From Nepenthes gracilis (lineage: Eukaryota; Streptophyta; Magnoliopsida; Caryophyllales; Nepenthaceae): a DNA stretch of 64,000 nucleotides. Each line of letters begins with the position of its first letter. Within the stretch, counting starts at the first letter, position 1. Position numbers and translations under genes: made by a program. Positions 38,327-50,363 of the stretch are shown here, piece after piece. The stretch is taken from assembly GCA_033239525.1 (NCBI GenBank), contig BSYO01000003.1:8302001-8366000 (forward strand), written 5' to 3'. Under the pieces are notes generated by a model. It saw only the letters and a program-made list of their open reading frames with translations. It was not told where the DNA came from and made no database searches.

Positions 38327-39210
38327 TGTTATTAGGTCAGCAATTTTTATATCTTTTTAGATCCACCTATCGCGTTATAAGTCACTTTCATGTGAGACCA
38401 TATTTTTTTGATGTGTAAATTAAAGTTACGAATAATAACTATTTTTATGCGTGTAACGAAGGCCTGAGGCATTGATTCTAAAAATATTACGCCTAAATTG
38501 CACCCAATGAGTGCTTTAGACATCGATTCCACAAATTCTGTGCTTGAATCGCACTTGACAGGTGCTCAAACGTCATTTCTCAAAACTTCGCATTTGAGCC
38601 ATGCTTGATAAGTGCTTAAGCATGACTTGGAGAATAAAAACGCAGCTAACACGTATTAGGATTTTACTATTGTAATTTGAGCACCGTTTTGAGAGAGAAT
38701 AGAAGAGAAAAAGAGAGAAAATAGATAAGAAAAAGATTTATGCATCCGTTCGAGTTTCAAATCGAGTTTCAATCTCTATCAATCGTGGGTACGATGTTCT
38801 TACCGTTGAAAAAAATATTTACCGAATTTTTTTATCTATTCTCTTTCATCTTATATTATCTATTATACGAATTTTATTGAGACAATATAGTTTAACATTA
38901 TATTTAAAATTTATGTAATCGAGACATTATATAATGAAAATATTTTCAAATATCGAGTAACGCTATTTTTTTTCTTGATTTAAAAATAGAGTTTTTTATG
39001 TAAAAAGTATATCTTTATCAATTATGTATAATTATTGTGTACTTATTTTATTTTATGTTATTATCTGTTTCACCGTGGTTCAAATAATTGATCAAGTCTC
39101 AATACCATCTCAGCCGTCAATTCTGTATACAGTCTAATGATATTGAGAAAACATCTCAATTGCCAACCTCTGTGTTATTAGGTCATCAATTTTTATATCA
39201 TTTCAGAGTC
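38327..39210. repeat. LTR-like repeat bounded by 35-bp direct repeats
   Basis: TGTTATTAGGTCAGCAATTT at 38327 and TGTTATTAGGTCATCAATTT at 39173 (both continuing TTATATC.TTT) are 846 bp apart. Between them is a GC-motif block (CTTGAATCGCACTTGACAGG, TTGAGCCATGCTTGATAAGT), a purine-rich leader (38690-38740) and AT-rich sequence, the same layout as the long LTRs at 2303 and 15796. A second local duplication of period 103 (ATCTCAGCC at 39108 and 39211) follows. Confidence 0.45.
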
Positions 39211-39823
39211 ATCTCAGCCATCATTTTGTATACGGCCTAATGATACTAAGAAGATATGTATTTTTTTATACCAGTTGCCAGAACTTAGTCACTTCAAACC
39301 CTTTTATAAGAACTAATGGGTCCGTGAATTACTAAACAAATAAATACATGCTAAATTATGCTAGATATCGCCGCTCTCCTTATAGCAGAATAATTCCATA
39401 ATTTTCAAAATAACAAAAAATTAATAACAATTGTTCATTTGGGAGAGAAAAAATACAACAAAATTGGTATCAACTATCTATATCTTGAAATAAATGTCAA
39501 TTTTAATTTGTTTTACGTCTATATTCGTATTATAATTCATTAGATACAAAGTTTTTAGTTGGAATTTCGTGCAGTGTTTACAATTGAAGTGCAATTTCAT
39601 TTATTAGTATGATAGAAATCGTGCACAGTAGGGCATTGAAAAACGCAATAAAAATGAAAGAAAAATAAGTAAAAAAATAGTTTTTTATTATAATACTTAA
39701 TTATCCCCCAACCTAAAAAATTTAAAAAAAAATCAAGATGATTAAACATTATTATTTTGTATAATTTTATTATTTTTATTTAAAAAAATAAATTTTTAAG
39801 TAGTCTAATTTTTTGATTAAAAA

Positions 39824-40905
39824 TATTGGGTCCCAATATAAGGACCCATAAAACACGGCCCAAAGAAGCGCCCAGTAAGTGCCCCCCAAAAACGCGTCTG
39901 CTAATCAAGAGGTTGGATTGCAAAAGGCAACGCACCAAAAAGCCTACAACACAAGCTAGTGTTGTGACAAAGGTCCGAAAGGTCCCTTTAATCACAAGGA
40001 ACTTGAGGACATCGCGAACAGTCGACAATACCCAGGTACGAGGACCAGAAGAGGAAACCCGAGAATCCCTGGAGTTCCATTAGGCCTCAGATCAGTTCGA
40101 GAAGACAAAGAAAGATCCGAGGACCCTCCACGTTGGACCAAGGATACTCCGAGAGCTGTATTCCTCAACGAGTCCGAGAACTCACAAAGAAACAAGGCAC
40201 GCCATGCAAGGACGAGGACTACCTTATGCACGGCCGAGAGCGCAAGCTAAGCAACTTCACCGATTCCTGAATACGCAACCACTACTGGACGCCGTCTCTC
40301 ACAGTGCGCGCTGGTAAGTCAGGCCCGGCGACGCCAGAGCCTCTGCTGACACGCTCAGGCCCTACCAACGGCGTACACAGCGCCGCGTACGTGATACCTT
40401 GCACACACCTGCCGAAGATTGAATGTGACTAAATGGCATGATCAAAGCAGACCTCTCGGCCATTCGCTAAGGCGCCTGCGTCTTCTTCTCCCAACTAAGC
40501 ACAATTTTTCCTATAAATACCCAACGAAACCTCTTTTCAAGGGCCTTTTTCTTCCAACTCATTCCCGACTCAAAGGAAAAAGACTTTAACTATCTCTCGG
40601 TTCCTTTCTTCCTCTCTTCCTAACAAGAAGGAACAACGAGCGACAAAACTTTCCAACGAGAGAGTTCCCTAAGGAGAGAAATACAAAACAAGAGATAAGA
40701 AAGGAATCCACCATAAACATTTATATTTCAGAAAGCACTCTCCACCAAATAAATAAAGCGATTAGCGCCTAGCAGATCATGGTTTTTCTTCCTCATTTAA
40801 GAGGAGACTTTCCACGTAAAACTCGAATTTTTATTCCTCCTTTTTCACATCTTACACTCACAAACATTTATGTTGCTCGTGGATCCTGAATCTCGAAACG
40901 TAACA
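39824..40905 (+). mobile_element. Solo LTR of the LARD-like Gypsy family
   Basis: 1082 bp, starting TATTGGGTCCCAATATAAGG and ending AATCTCGAAACGTAACA. Flanks are AAAAA and AAAAG (4 of 5 match). It is collinear with the LTRs of the element at 54271-60724: AGGACCCATAAAACACGGCC versus AGACCCATAAAAATACGGCC, the core promoter CCTATAAATACCCAACGAAA, the CCTCTCTTC/AGAAGG leader, GAGAAATACAAA, AGGAGACTTTCCACGTAAAA and GTTGCTCGTGGATCC. The overlapping frames at 39780-40231 are not genes. Confidence 0.82.
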
Positions 40906-41805
40906 AAAAGAATAATATTTAAATACTTTATAAATGATAAAATTATCTATTATTAGTTATATTGATAATTTTTTAAAAAATAATAGTTATTGATTTAAAT
41001 TGAGAAGAAGTTTTATTAACTTTATATATATTTTTATTTATTTATATAGCCTTCCGGAAAGCTGCCCACAAATTCTGCGCATTCAATGAATGAAGAAATA
41101 AGGATAAAAGGTAAGAAATTGATTTTTTGAGAAAAAAATTTTAAGTATAAATTTAAATATACATATAATATTTTTGTATTATAAAATAATATCATATTTA
41201 TTTTATTTTATTTAAAGCTGAGAATAAAAAAAGTTGAAAATAATTTTAAAACTGGAAATTATTTTTAATATTTTTTAATTCTCACAGTTTGGAAGCGTAA
41301 ATCTGCAAAACTATGTGCATACATACAATCCTAGCATATATAGACCGAAAAAGCTATTACAGCTAATGACAAAAAAAAAAAAAAAAGAAATATTTTTTTA
41401 AGAATATGATTCCTATTTATTTATATTTTTAAACAAATTTATAAATATTAATAAATATATAAAATATTATATTATTAAAAATAGTTTAGAAGTTTTACTT
41501 AAAAAACAAGAGACAGATTAGGGGAAAAAAAAACAGAAAGAAAGAAATAAGCTACTTTGACAACTAAATAATAAGAGGTTCTGTGCTCCTCCTACATCTT
41601 ACCGTACAAGCTATGCCAATTCATTAGTAGCAGAATCGTAGCCTACTCGACAAGAAAACCTCACCAAATCTTCTCTGTTTCACAGCTAGAAAATCTCGAA
41701 GAGAGCCCTCAACCCTGCAATTTGATTCCAATTTCCATTTCCCCAAAATTTGAAATCTCGAGTTCATTCAATTGAATTTCACCTGTGTTCATCTCTGACA
41801 TGGTT
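40906..41805. other. AT-rich region and 3' flank of the LRR gene
   Basis: Contains poly-A runs (41371-41386). The end of the LRR transcript on the minus strand probably lies around 41550-41700. No other gene recognised. Confidence 0.45.
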
Positions 41806-44272
41806 TTACCCCAACCGGAACTCGACTTGTTTGCGATAATTCATCGGGAAACAAAGATTAGGGTTTTTCCACGCCGCAAATCTCCTCCCCAATTTCTCAT
41901 AAAATTTGTCTGAGAATTTCAGTTCCCCTGTCAAATTATTGCCACTCACGAATAACGCACTCACGCAGGGCATAGTTTCCAGCTTTGGTGACAGATTTCC
42001 TGAGAGATTGTTGTTGCTCAGATCCAAGTATCTCAGCTGCTTCATCCCCTCTGCCATGGACTCCGGAACTTCACCTGTTAAATCCATGTTTGAGAGGTCC
42101 AGAAACACCAATTTATGCATGTCACGCCACTCGATTTTTCCTAGATCTCCACCAATTGGGTTGCTGGATAACGCCAATTCTTCTAAAGAATCCATCTTCT
42201 CAAGTGGGATTTTCAACCCTCCTGAGAAGCTGTTGTTTCTGAGATCTAACAGAGTCAGGTTCTTCAAGTTAGCGATCTCTCTTGGGATGCTACCCACCAT
42301 CAAATTGCTGCTCAAATCAAGCTTCAAGAGTGAGATTAGGCCTCCAATAGTTGAAGGCAGGTACCCGGAAAGAGAGTTCCTGCTCAAGTCCAAGATCAGG
42401 AGCTCAGTCAGATTGCCAAAACTGTAAGGAATTTGGCCTGTGAATCTGTTGCCCGAGAGGACCAGCCTCTTCAAATTGGCTAAATTCCCAATGCTGGGTG
42501 GTATTTGGCCTGTTAATCCGTTTTCCATTAGCACTAGAGATTGGAGTTTCTTGAGCAAGGAAAATATTGTGGGTATTTTGCCATTGAGCCTCGGATTTGA
42601 TCGGAATTCTAATGATTGTAAGCTGCTTGCCAGTTTTTCCCAGCTGTAAGTGGGAATGGTGACTGGATGGTGTAATGAAGTAAAGCAATTGAAGAAAGAG
42701 AGGGATTTCAGATGATTCAGCTCAAACATTTCAGGTCTGAATTCCACCTTTTGTCGGCAACGAAGAGAGTTGTCATGAAGAGGTCCAATGTTCAAGTCGG
42801 TTACATACCAAAATCCATCAAACAAATCACAAGAAACTCCCTGCAGAAGAACAAGAGAGAGATAATGCAAATAGAAAAACAAATAGAACTTCAAAAACAG
42901 TAAAAAAATAAAATAAAATAAAATAAAAGAAGCAGCTGTAGCGGCAGCAGCAGTTTTTGTCCATTAAACTACATAGGCCTTATACACTGTTTATCTGACC
43001 GCTTTAAGTTTTCTGAATGACTTATTTTCTGATGCCATATCAGGCCCAAATTGAATTATGGTGTGTTGGGTGGATTTTTTTCTTTTATCCTTTTTGAAAA
43101 AAAATTAAATTGAATTTAAGATATTATAATTCATATGAAAATTCAATCACTTTTATTTTAACAAAATCTAATTTATAATTTTTATAGATATTTTAAACCT
43201 CTAGCATGCATGCATGCATGCATGCATGAGACGCTTGCGCGTGAAATTGTTCTTACGAAATATTAAATATCTTATTTTCTTAAGATTTATTTTTATACAG
43301 TAAAAATTTAAACTTGAAATAATACATTAAATAGTGTTTCAATGTCTGTCTATCATTTTTTATTCTAGAAATAAAAAATGAAATTGCCTAATATTTGGAT
43401 AGAAGCCATAAAAATACAGTTAAACCATGGGTCTTGCGACTTAACCTTCGATAAGTTGATTAGCTCACGTGGAAAGGAGAAAAGGAGCATTTGAGAGAGA
43501 CGTGTACGATGATCGAGTTGTGCAAAGATAACGCAAGGAACAAGAACTTTCACCATTGCAGGGAGCAAGTAGTGATGTTTAGACAGTGGAGAAAAAATGG
43601 CCAAACAGCGGCAAACTTATTTACCGAGCTCCGAAAATGGCTACTACAGGAAACGGGTAAAACTCCATGTCAAGAATAAGTTGCCAAGAAAGGAAAAAGA
43701 ATTCGCATAATGAGGGGTAAAACTCCATTGACAAAATAGTATCTGCAGCACGATACCAACATGGGGAAAAAAGACAGATAATAGAACAAACAGAAAAAGA
43801 AGCAAATAAGAGGGATATGATGACGATGAAGCTGCTTCAACTAAGGAAATTGTATTCTTCTATAAAGAACACCGTACAAATAGAATGGAAGGTGAAACAA
43901 GTGCCTTTTTCTCTGCAATCGGTCGAAGAAAGAGGACTTTTTTTTTCTTTTCTTTCAATTGCTGTGATTATTTTCCGTCGTCAAAAGAAGTACGTTTTGT
44001 AGAGAGAGTAGATGTACGGCCGTTAATTTTTATTCACAAAGTAAAGGATAAAAAAAGTGAGGAAGTGATACCTGAATAGGAGTCCAGCCACAAGGATCAG
44101 GATAGAGATCTGAGCCATTCCACCAATTACCCACAAACCCCTGAATGGCAGAGTAGAGGGCTTCTTGTTCTGTTTTCACCATTGGGGCTATACCATTTTC
44201 TGCTTCTCCATAGCATAGGCCATGCAAAGAAAGGATGGAGATGACAAAGAAGAAAGTTCTCAAACTCTTCAT
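41806..44272 (-). CDS. PII-2: Secreted leucine-rich-repeat protein, PII-2-like
   Basis: Two exons on the minus strand, 44272-44072 (67 codons) and 42840-41806 (345 codons with stop). The phase-0 intron has a GTATCA donor and a CTGCAG acceptor; the total is 411 residues. A signal peptide covers residues 1 to about 22 (KSLRTFFFVISILSLHGLCYG). The N-cap (EQEALYSAIQGFVGNWWNGS, DPCGWTPIQGVSCD, WYVTDLNIG) matches Piriformospora indica-insensitive protein 2 and its paralogues. About nine plant extracellular repeats follow (about 141-385; LxxLxLxxNxLxGxIP), then the family's tail (YEKLGRRFAAWKNPNLCFPM). There is no transmembrane helix and no kinase, so it probably acts at the cell surface as a co-receptor-like or ligand-binding protein. 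Arabidopsis PII-2 was found through loss of growth promotion by a root endophyte; function here is inferred. The ATG was chosen because no in-frame ATG lies upstream. Confidence 0.92.
43204..43228. repeat. CATG microsatellite in the LRR gene intron
   Basis: Six tandem copies of the self-complementary tetranucleotide GCAT/CATG, within intron 42841-44071. Confidence 0.9.
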
Positions 44273-44950
44273 GGTCAATACAACTCCAAGTTTACCAAAC
44301 CCAATAGAACTTCATTCAGCTTTAACCAATTTCATGGGAGCTTGGATAGAATCTGGATGACCATTTCCATTCATGAATTCATATCCGTACTCACTGGCTT
44401 CTTAGTTCCTCAGACGTATGGAAATCTATTCGGTGTGGGTTGTGGTCTTAAAACTTTTGGGAAGCGAGGAAAATGAGATGGAACAGTAACAAAAACAGAG
44501 CAAAAAAGAGGGGATGAATTAATTGAAAGAAGAACCTTGATGGATCACGAAGAGGATATAATATGGGTTTTTCTCAGCGTAGCTGATTCTTTACAAACCC
44601 CAGATGGTTTTCTGAGAAAGAGGCATGGTAGGGATAATAAAATCGAAAGTAACACAGAAGGGAGAGAAAACAGAGCTTCTTCCTCATTATTGGTTTTTAG
44701 AGAAGCATATTACCAGTTCTTCCTCCAGAATTGAGACCCGGACGTGCAAAGCAGAAGGCACAGGATCTTAAAGAAGGGAAAGAAGAGCTAACAGCTTAAA
44801 AGGAGAAGCACAGGTTTCAATACCCCCCTCGAAGAGTAATAATAGTAATGACAATAATAAGATCAGATCAGAGCGGTATTAAGTGGAGGGAGGGGGAAGA
44901 GAAGAGCTAGGGGTTGAGCTGTGAAAGTGAAAGGAAGAAGGTTTCAAGAC

Positions 44951-44956
44951 TTTATA
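44951..44956 (-). promoter_or_regulatory. Candidate TATA box of the LRR gene
   Basis: On the minus strand CCCGTATAAAGTCTTG lies about 680 bases upstream of the ATG. It is followed by a purine/pyrimidine-rich leader-like tract, so a long 5' UTR, perhaps spliced, is implied. Confidence 0.4.
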
Positions 44957-44959
44957 CGG

Positions 44960-45775
44960 GGCTCTCTGCAGATTTTGCAGTCTTGTGAACCCCCTTCCTT
45001 CTTTCACAGACACTGATTATTAATTACTAGGGACAAATAAAAAACTGCCGAAAGGGCTTTTGGTAGTTGAGGCATATACATATCCGGCTGGAGATGCTGG
45101 TTTAAGGAATGAAATTAGTTAGTCTAAAGCAGTGGCCTCCATTTTTGGTTCCTTTCAATAATTTAAAGCTATTTTATAATATAAAAATTAAAATAAAAAT
45201 AACGTATTAAAATAGCATCTTAATATTAATGGCCCATGAAATAATCTATGTTATTATATGAATAAAAAATCATAATATTTAATATGATAATGACAACCAA
45301 TGAGATTTGGGGCTTTGGTTGTTGACCGTGGCTATTTTGTGTTTGCCATGCAAAATGAAAGACGTACATAATTGCATGTAAGACAGATCTGTAGTGGTTG
45401 GCTTTATATAATTTTATATTAATTAAATTTCTGTAATAGCTGTTTTGGGTTTTTTTTATTATAATTAAATTTCTGTAATAATTTTGTACGAGCCCTTTTT
45501 AATTTTATTTTAAAAAAACTTTTTCTTTTTATTGTGAGAAGGGAGTTATATAAAATTTATAAATGAGTTATAGAAGCTAATAATGTAGCTGTATTATTGT
45601 GGACAATAGACCCTCGTTTGATTTTTAAAAAAAATTTAAATCGCTTAACACCCGTAAAACACAATCTATTTTATTTAAATAATTTTAAAAATTATTTACT
45701 AAAATAAATAATAAATTACGCAATTACCCATCTCGGTCTATTAGTATAAAAGAAACCAATTTATTTTCTTTTTTT
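44960..45775. other. Intergenic region upstream of the LRR gene
   Basis: AT-rich; no gene or repeat recognised. Confidence 0.5.
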
Positions 45776-45780
45776 GGGGG

Positions 45781-46687
45781 TGTTGCATTCCAGATTTCGG
45801 CGTCCGGTATAACACAAGTATTTGAGCGTAGAAAGGTGAAGAGAGGGAGAGAAAAATACCAGAATTTACGTAAAAAATCTCTCCTTGAATGAGGAGAAAA
45901 AACTACGAGACTCAAAACTTGATGAATGCTTTACTATGGGAGGAAGAGTTACAAGTACTAGTTGTGGGATTATTTTTCCTTTATTTTCCTAGCCTCTCTT
46001 CTTACTTCTTTCTTAGAAAACTCTCTTCGATTCCCCTTTTTTAGTATTTTGGGTTGGGTATTTATAGTGGGAGATTATTCTTTAAGAGAGGTTCAAGTGG
46101 TTGCCGCCGCCTGGTGGGAGGTTGTTCACCTATCCTGCTGATTGGCCAGGCTGGGAGGCTGTGTGGTGTCAGGCATGCTGGCGTGTGTAGAGAGGTAAGC
46201 CGTTGGCGGCGTTGATTTAGCCTTACCGTGTCAGGCGTGCAGGCCCTTGATGTCAGTCTTGAAGTGACAAGGCACGCCCCTGAGCGTCATTATATACTGT
46301 GGAGGCGTGTGTTGTAGAAATTGCGTACTCCTTGGTAATAATATAGTTGCTGAGCTGGCACTCTCGGCTGTTTACGAAATAGTCCTTATCCTTAAGCAGC
46401 GTGTCTTGTATTCTTACGGGTATGCGGACTCATTGAGGGAAAGAACTCTCGGACGTCAACTGCTCTTCTTGATCATTGAGGGATCCATGGTTCATTGTAG
46501 AAAGTCCTTGGGTTGCTACGTCAAACGCTGACCTCTCGGGTTAATTCAGGCCCAAAGGAGTGTTTGATGTCCTCGGGCAGTTTATGCTGAAATAGTATCT
46601 CGGGCAGTTTAGCCCTCTAGGCCTCTTGGGCCTTGTGCCTATCCTTTTGGGCTGTGCTTTATGGGCCCTGGGTATTGGAACCCAACA
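45781..46687 (-). mobile_element. Solo LTR of the LARD-like Gypsy family, inverted, perfect target duplication
   Basis: 907 bp, TGTTGCATTCCAGATTTC...GGTATTGGAACCCAACA, flanked by GGGGG on both sides (45776-45780 and 46688-46692). Its complement has the family's TGTTGGG...GGGCCC start, a CTATAAATACCCAACCC core promoter and the GGAATGCAACA end seen in the LTR at 59654-60724. Frames at 45724-45915 and 46307-46531 are LTR sequence. Because both flanks are homopolymer G, the duplication alone is weak evidence; the termini and family match carry the call. Confidence 0.8.
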
Positions 46688-46692
46688 GGGGG

Positions 46693-47515
46693 AATGATTT
46701 ATTTATTAATTTTGCTAAGTAAATAGGGTACAATTTAATTGGTCAAAATAATTAGCTAATTAGCGAAGCACTCTCGGTCATTTGCATTTCAACGAAATTA
46801 ATCATAAAAGATCCACCGAAAAAATTATGAATTTATAAAATATCGTGTTTTTCAACAAAATTATTTTTAAAATACTCACTAAACTTTCTCAAGATATATT
46901 TATATAAATTGGTTTTCATTCATTTATCTATTTTATTATAAGCTTAATAAATATCATTAAATTTATTTTTTAAAGCACTAATTAAGATTATCTGTAATTT
47001 ATTATAAATTTGTAAAACAAAATTTTAAAAATAATTGTGCATATATATAGCCGTACGGTGTAAGTTACCAGCAGCCCTACGTGGGTTAGGATTTTACCAT
47101 CTTGAACGGTGGGAGTGATAGCCGCAACGGCGTGCAATAAAAGAAGTCTATTCTCATAATTCTCCGCAAGTCTATATCCATACTAGGGGGCCCTACACTT
47201 ATTAACTCATATATAATTATATATATTTTTATTAAATTTATATTCTAAATATTGTTCTAAATAAACAGTTGTAAGTTGCTGGAAAATAGTTAGAAGGAGG
47301 TTAATTTGATAATAAAAGTCAAATTTGAACTATTGATCTCGCATCTGTCTGGCGTGTAGAATCTGAATAATGGCGATAACGTAAACTTAGGTATTGTAAT
47401 TTGATTCTTTTTATTGAATATGAAATTAAGTTATGGGATAATTTAAGATATGAGTACCTTGATTCAAAATAAGTGGAAATGTGAGTAGCTCATTTAAATT
47501 TTGATTAGTTAATTT
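46693..47515. other. Intergenic region
   Basis: AT-rich. A GC-richer patch at 47050-47200 (GTACGGTGTAAGTTACCAGC onward) has no coding sense. Confidence 0.5.
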
Positions 47516-48351
47516 TGTTGGGATATGAACCACTTAGTTAAATTGTAAGAAAAAGTTCGATAATATATAATGAGTAAATAATAACAATCATAAATAATAA
47601 AGAACACACAATTTTATATGAAATTTTTTTTTAGAATAAGAGAAAAAAATCACAAGATGATATATCTGAAATATCTCATTATGCAAATATTCGGTTACAT
47701 AAACTCTAATAAAATATAAGGATTCAACACTTTATATCAAAGAAAATGAGTAACAATAAGTATAAGATGAAAGAGTAAAAATATGACCAGTAAAATATTA
47801 TTCATAACTCTAAAAACTGCGTAACCAAGATCAGCAGATATTAAAATACGATTCAGAATTTAATTAGATACTCGAATCTTCTTCTGCTCACTTTTCTCTC
47901 TCTTTTTGTTATTTTTTTTTTCTCACAAATGGCGTTCTAGGTTTTAGAAGATGTAAGTGATTTACTGTAAAACACATAAATGCATTTCTATACTGCAAAT
48001 TGGTGCATGAGCTCTTGTTGAGCTCAGGTGCCATTGGATTCAGCGCGTCGGTCACCCCTCGGGTGTGTCTCAACCGCACCCTTACTATTTTCGACCCCTC
48101 AAGTGCCCTTGGGCCTGCATCGGGCACACACTTACTGAAATTGGCACTTTGAGTACCCATCGGGCATGCCTTAAGCGCACCAGCTACTGAAATCAGCACT
48201 TCGGGCACTAGTTGCATACGCGTCTTCTTCCAAGCCTTTGAACATCCTCTTCAGGCATAATTTTTTTCAAATCAGTATAATATACGGGTATCCTCTTCTA
48301 AGACTCTGGATGATAAGTCAAATAGATATGAGTCCACACAAAAGTAATTCA
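47516..48351 (-). mobile_element. LTR-like dispersed repeat (copy B; partner at 13233)
   Basis: TGTTGGGATATGAACC...CACAAAAGTAATTCA, collinear with 13233-13920. The GC-rich middle (48000-48225) is a degenerate tandem series of phrases like TACTGAAAT.GGCACTTTGAG and CATCGGGCATGCCTTAAGCG. The antisense frame at 47909-48217 is produced by this series. Confidence 0.5.
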
Positions 48352-49260
48352 TAATCGAACAAACCTAACTTTAGGCAAATTAATTAACAAAACTTATATT
48401 AACAAATTAAATTGGTGGTGGGTTAGGTTTCCTCTATTGATTGGAAAAGGTGGAGGAACACCAAAAGGTCCAAATTACAGGCAACAATACTTGTTTAACT
48501 AAATAATATGATTTTTATCTGTCATTTTCTTTTTAAAATAAGTTTATATTAATGAAATTTAACAAATTTAGAATAGCGTATATGACTACTAAAGTATAAG
48601 AATTCTACTTGATATAAAATTTACACTCAAAAGTAAGGTATAAAAATATATTACTTTATATTTTTACGAAATATAAAATAATATTATATCTGGTTAGTTA
48701 TTTTAAATAGGTAAAAAATGAGTTCAAATTTAATTTTCACATTTTGACATATAAAAATATAACAAGTCTGACAAATAATGAATTAATATAAATTACATTT
48801 AACCCTTCTCACAATAAAACGTATTTCAACATATCAATTGCACATTACCACACTCAGCCGCTGCTGCTGCTGCCACCACCACCCGGAACCCTGCCACCAT
48901 TATGGGAGTGAAATGATCATTTAGGCCTGGATTGTTGAATTGTTATTTCATGAGAACTAAGAATCATGGATTTACCCTATTTTATAAGGAATAATTATTC
49001 CCAGAAGAATAGTAATTCCTATATACACAAACCAAATAGTAAAAATACTATACTATTAAGAATAAACTTGGAATAGAATTCCAATTTCACATTACCGAAG
49101 ATGCTGAAGTTTGATAAGGAAGAAACCCCATCATCTACTCATCATGTTTCTCTGTAGCAAAGTAAGTAAAACACATCACCTTGTCTCAAGAAAATAGGAG
49201 AACACCGGCAGGATCTGGTTTCTGTAAACAGAAATGACAGAAGGGAAGGTATAAACTGAT
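48352..49260. other. Intergenic region
   Basis: AT-rich with a short GCT/GCC-ACC run (48855-48895). No gene recognised. Confidence 0.5.
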
Positions 49261-49623
49261 GCACAGGCAGATTTGAATTCACTGGCAATTTGTTCGGATA
49301 TGGGTCACTCTTGTGTGAGAAGTATTATTGTGTTCGCTGTGTACTTGCATGTGCGGCGATGTGGCTTGAAGACGAGAAAAATTTTGGAGTGAAAATTTTT
49401 TCAGTGGGATTTTCGGAGTGGAATTCTGGCATGAAAATCCGGGAGTGGAATTCAATAGTGAAAATTCCGGAGTGGAACTTCCTTTCATGAGACCGGAGAG
49501 ATGAAAACTTGCTAGAGTGGTGCCTCCAGGATAAAGTCACAAAGCAAGTCAAATACTGATGGCTGAGGACACTAAATAATAGCCGAAGATACTAATTGAT
49601 GACCGAAGACATGGCCAAAGGAT

Positions 49624-49758
49624 GAGGACATTGGCTAAAGACCAATGACTTTAACCAACCGTAGAGGACATTTGCTAAAGGTCGAGGATTTTGACCAACC
49701 ACTGAGGACATTGATTAAAGGCTGGAGACTTTGACCAACTGCCAAGGACATTGACTAG
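49624..49758. repeat. Tandem array, period exactly 40 bp
   Basis: GAGGACATTGGCTAAAG at 49624 recurs at 49664, 49704 and 49744, each unit ending in TTTGACCAAC. About 3.4 copies, with degenerate half-units upstream from 49564. Confidence 0.85.
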
Positions 49759-50177
49759 AAAAGTTGATTATCTGCAAAGTCTGCGCAGACAGCTAATTTT
49801 TGTAAAAAGGAAGTTGACTTTCAAAGTTAATAATCGATTTTGTAGAGTAGGTCAACTGCTCTCGACAGGAAGGCAATTTTGTAGAATTGTTGGCAAATTC
49901 TGTAGTGCACGTAATTGCCTTGCAAAGTAGGCGGTCGTCCGGTATTTTTATATATGTTTGTGGGTGGAGAGTGTGTAGAGGTGAAGAGACACTGAAGAAA
50001 TAAGGAGTTGTGCTTTATTTTTGTTATTTGTTCTTCGAGGGTATGTATAACTAGGGTTTTTGTAACCAAAACTTACATAGTAAAATTTTTGTAATTAAGT
50101 GTCTTGTAGTTTTTTTTTTTTATTCAGAAGAGATTTTTCACATAAAATTATGTGTTCTCAATTCTCTCTTATTTCTC

Positions 50178-50363
50178 TATTGTGTGCGTGAGCGTTCATC
50201 ATCATCATCCTCTCGGTCTCCCTGTTCAATCGACAGTCTTTCCTAACACAATTTCAGTAGTAGATTGTTCTATTGTGTGCGTGAGCGTTCATCATCATCA
50301 TCCTCTCGGTCTCACTGTTCAACCGGCGGTCTTTCCTAACACAATTTCAGTAGTAGATTGTTC
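50178..50363. repeat. 93-bp tandem duplication
   Basis: TATTGTGTGCGTGAGCGTTC starts at 50178 and again at 50271. The two 93-bp units differ at only a few positions (for example TCTCCCTG/TCTCACTG, ATCGACAG/ACCGGCGG), so the duplication is recent compared with its surroundings. Confidence 0.9.

Larger units (their letters stand above)
49261..50363 (+). mobile_element. LTR-like retroelement relic with three tandem-repeat blocks
   Basis: The late part (TTCTTCGAGGGTATGTATAACTAGGG, ATTCAGAAGAGATTTTTCAC, TGTGTTCTCAATTCTC, ending TCTTTCCTAACACA) is typical of the 3' portion of Copia LTRs, and a core-promoter-like TTTTTATATATG lies near 49945. It contains GGAGTGGAATTC/GAAAAT.CCGG repeats (49390-49490), a 40-bp tandem array and a 93-bp tandem duplication. 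Borders and class are uncertain. Confidence 0.45.

Noticed and set aside
41906..42427. 173-codon plus-strand frame
   Set aside because: It is the complement of the LRR exon; the leucine codons make long open shadows.
43204..43228. CATG repeat as a protein-binding (RY/Sph) element
   Set aside because: CATGCATG is the RY core, but here it is a pure microsatellite within an intron, so slippage is the simpler account.
48855..48910. Gly/Ala-rich coding end on the minus strand
   Set aside because: It rests only on a GCT/GCC-ACC simple repeat; no flanking coding sequence supports it.
49624..49758. Regular 40-bp repeats as a CRISPR array
   Set aside because: Units are contiguous and degenerate, with no unique spacers, and the window is plant nuclear DNA.
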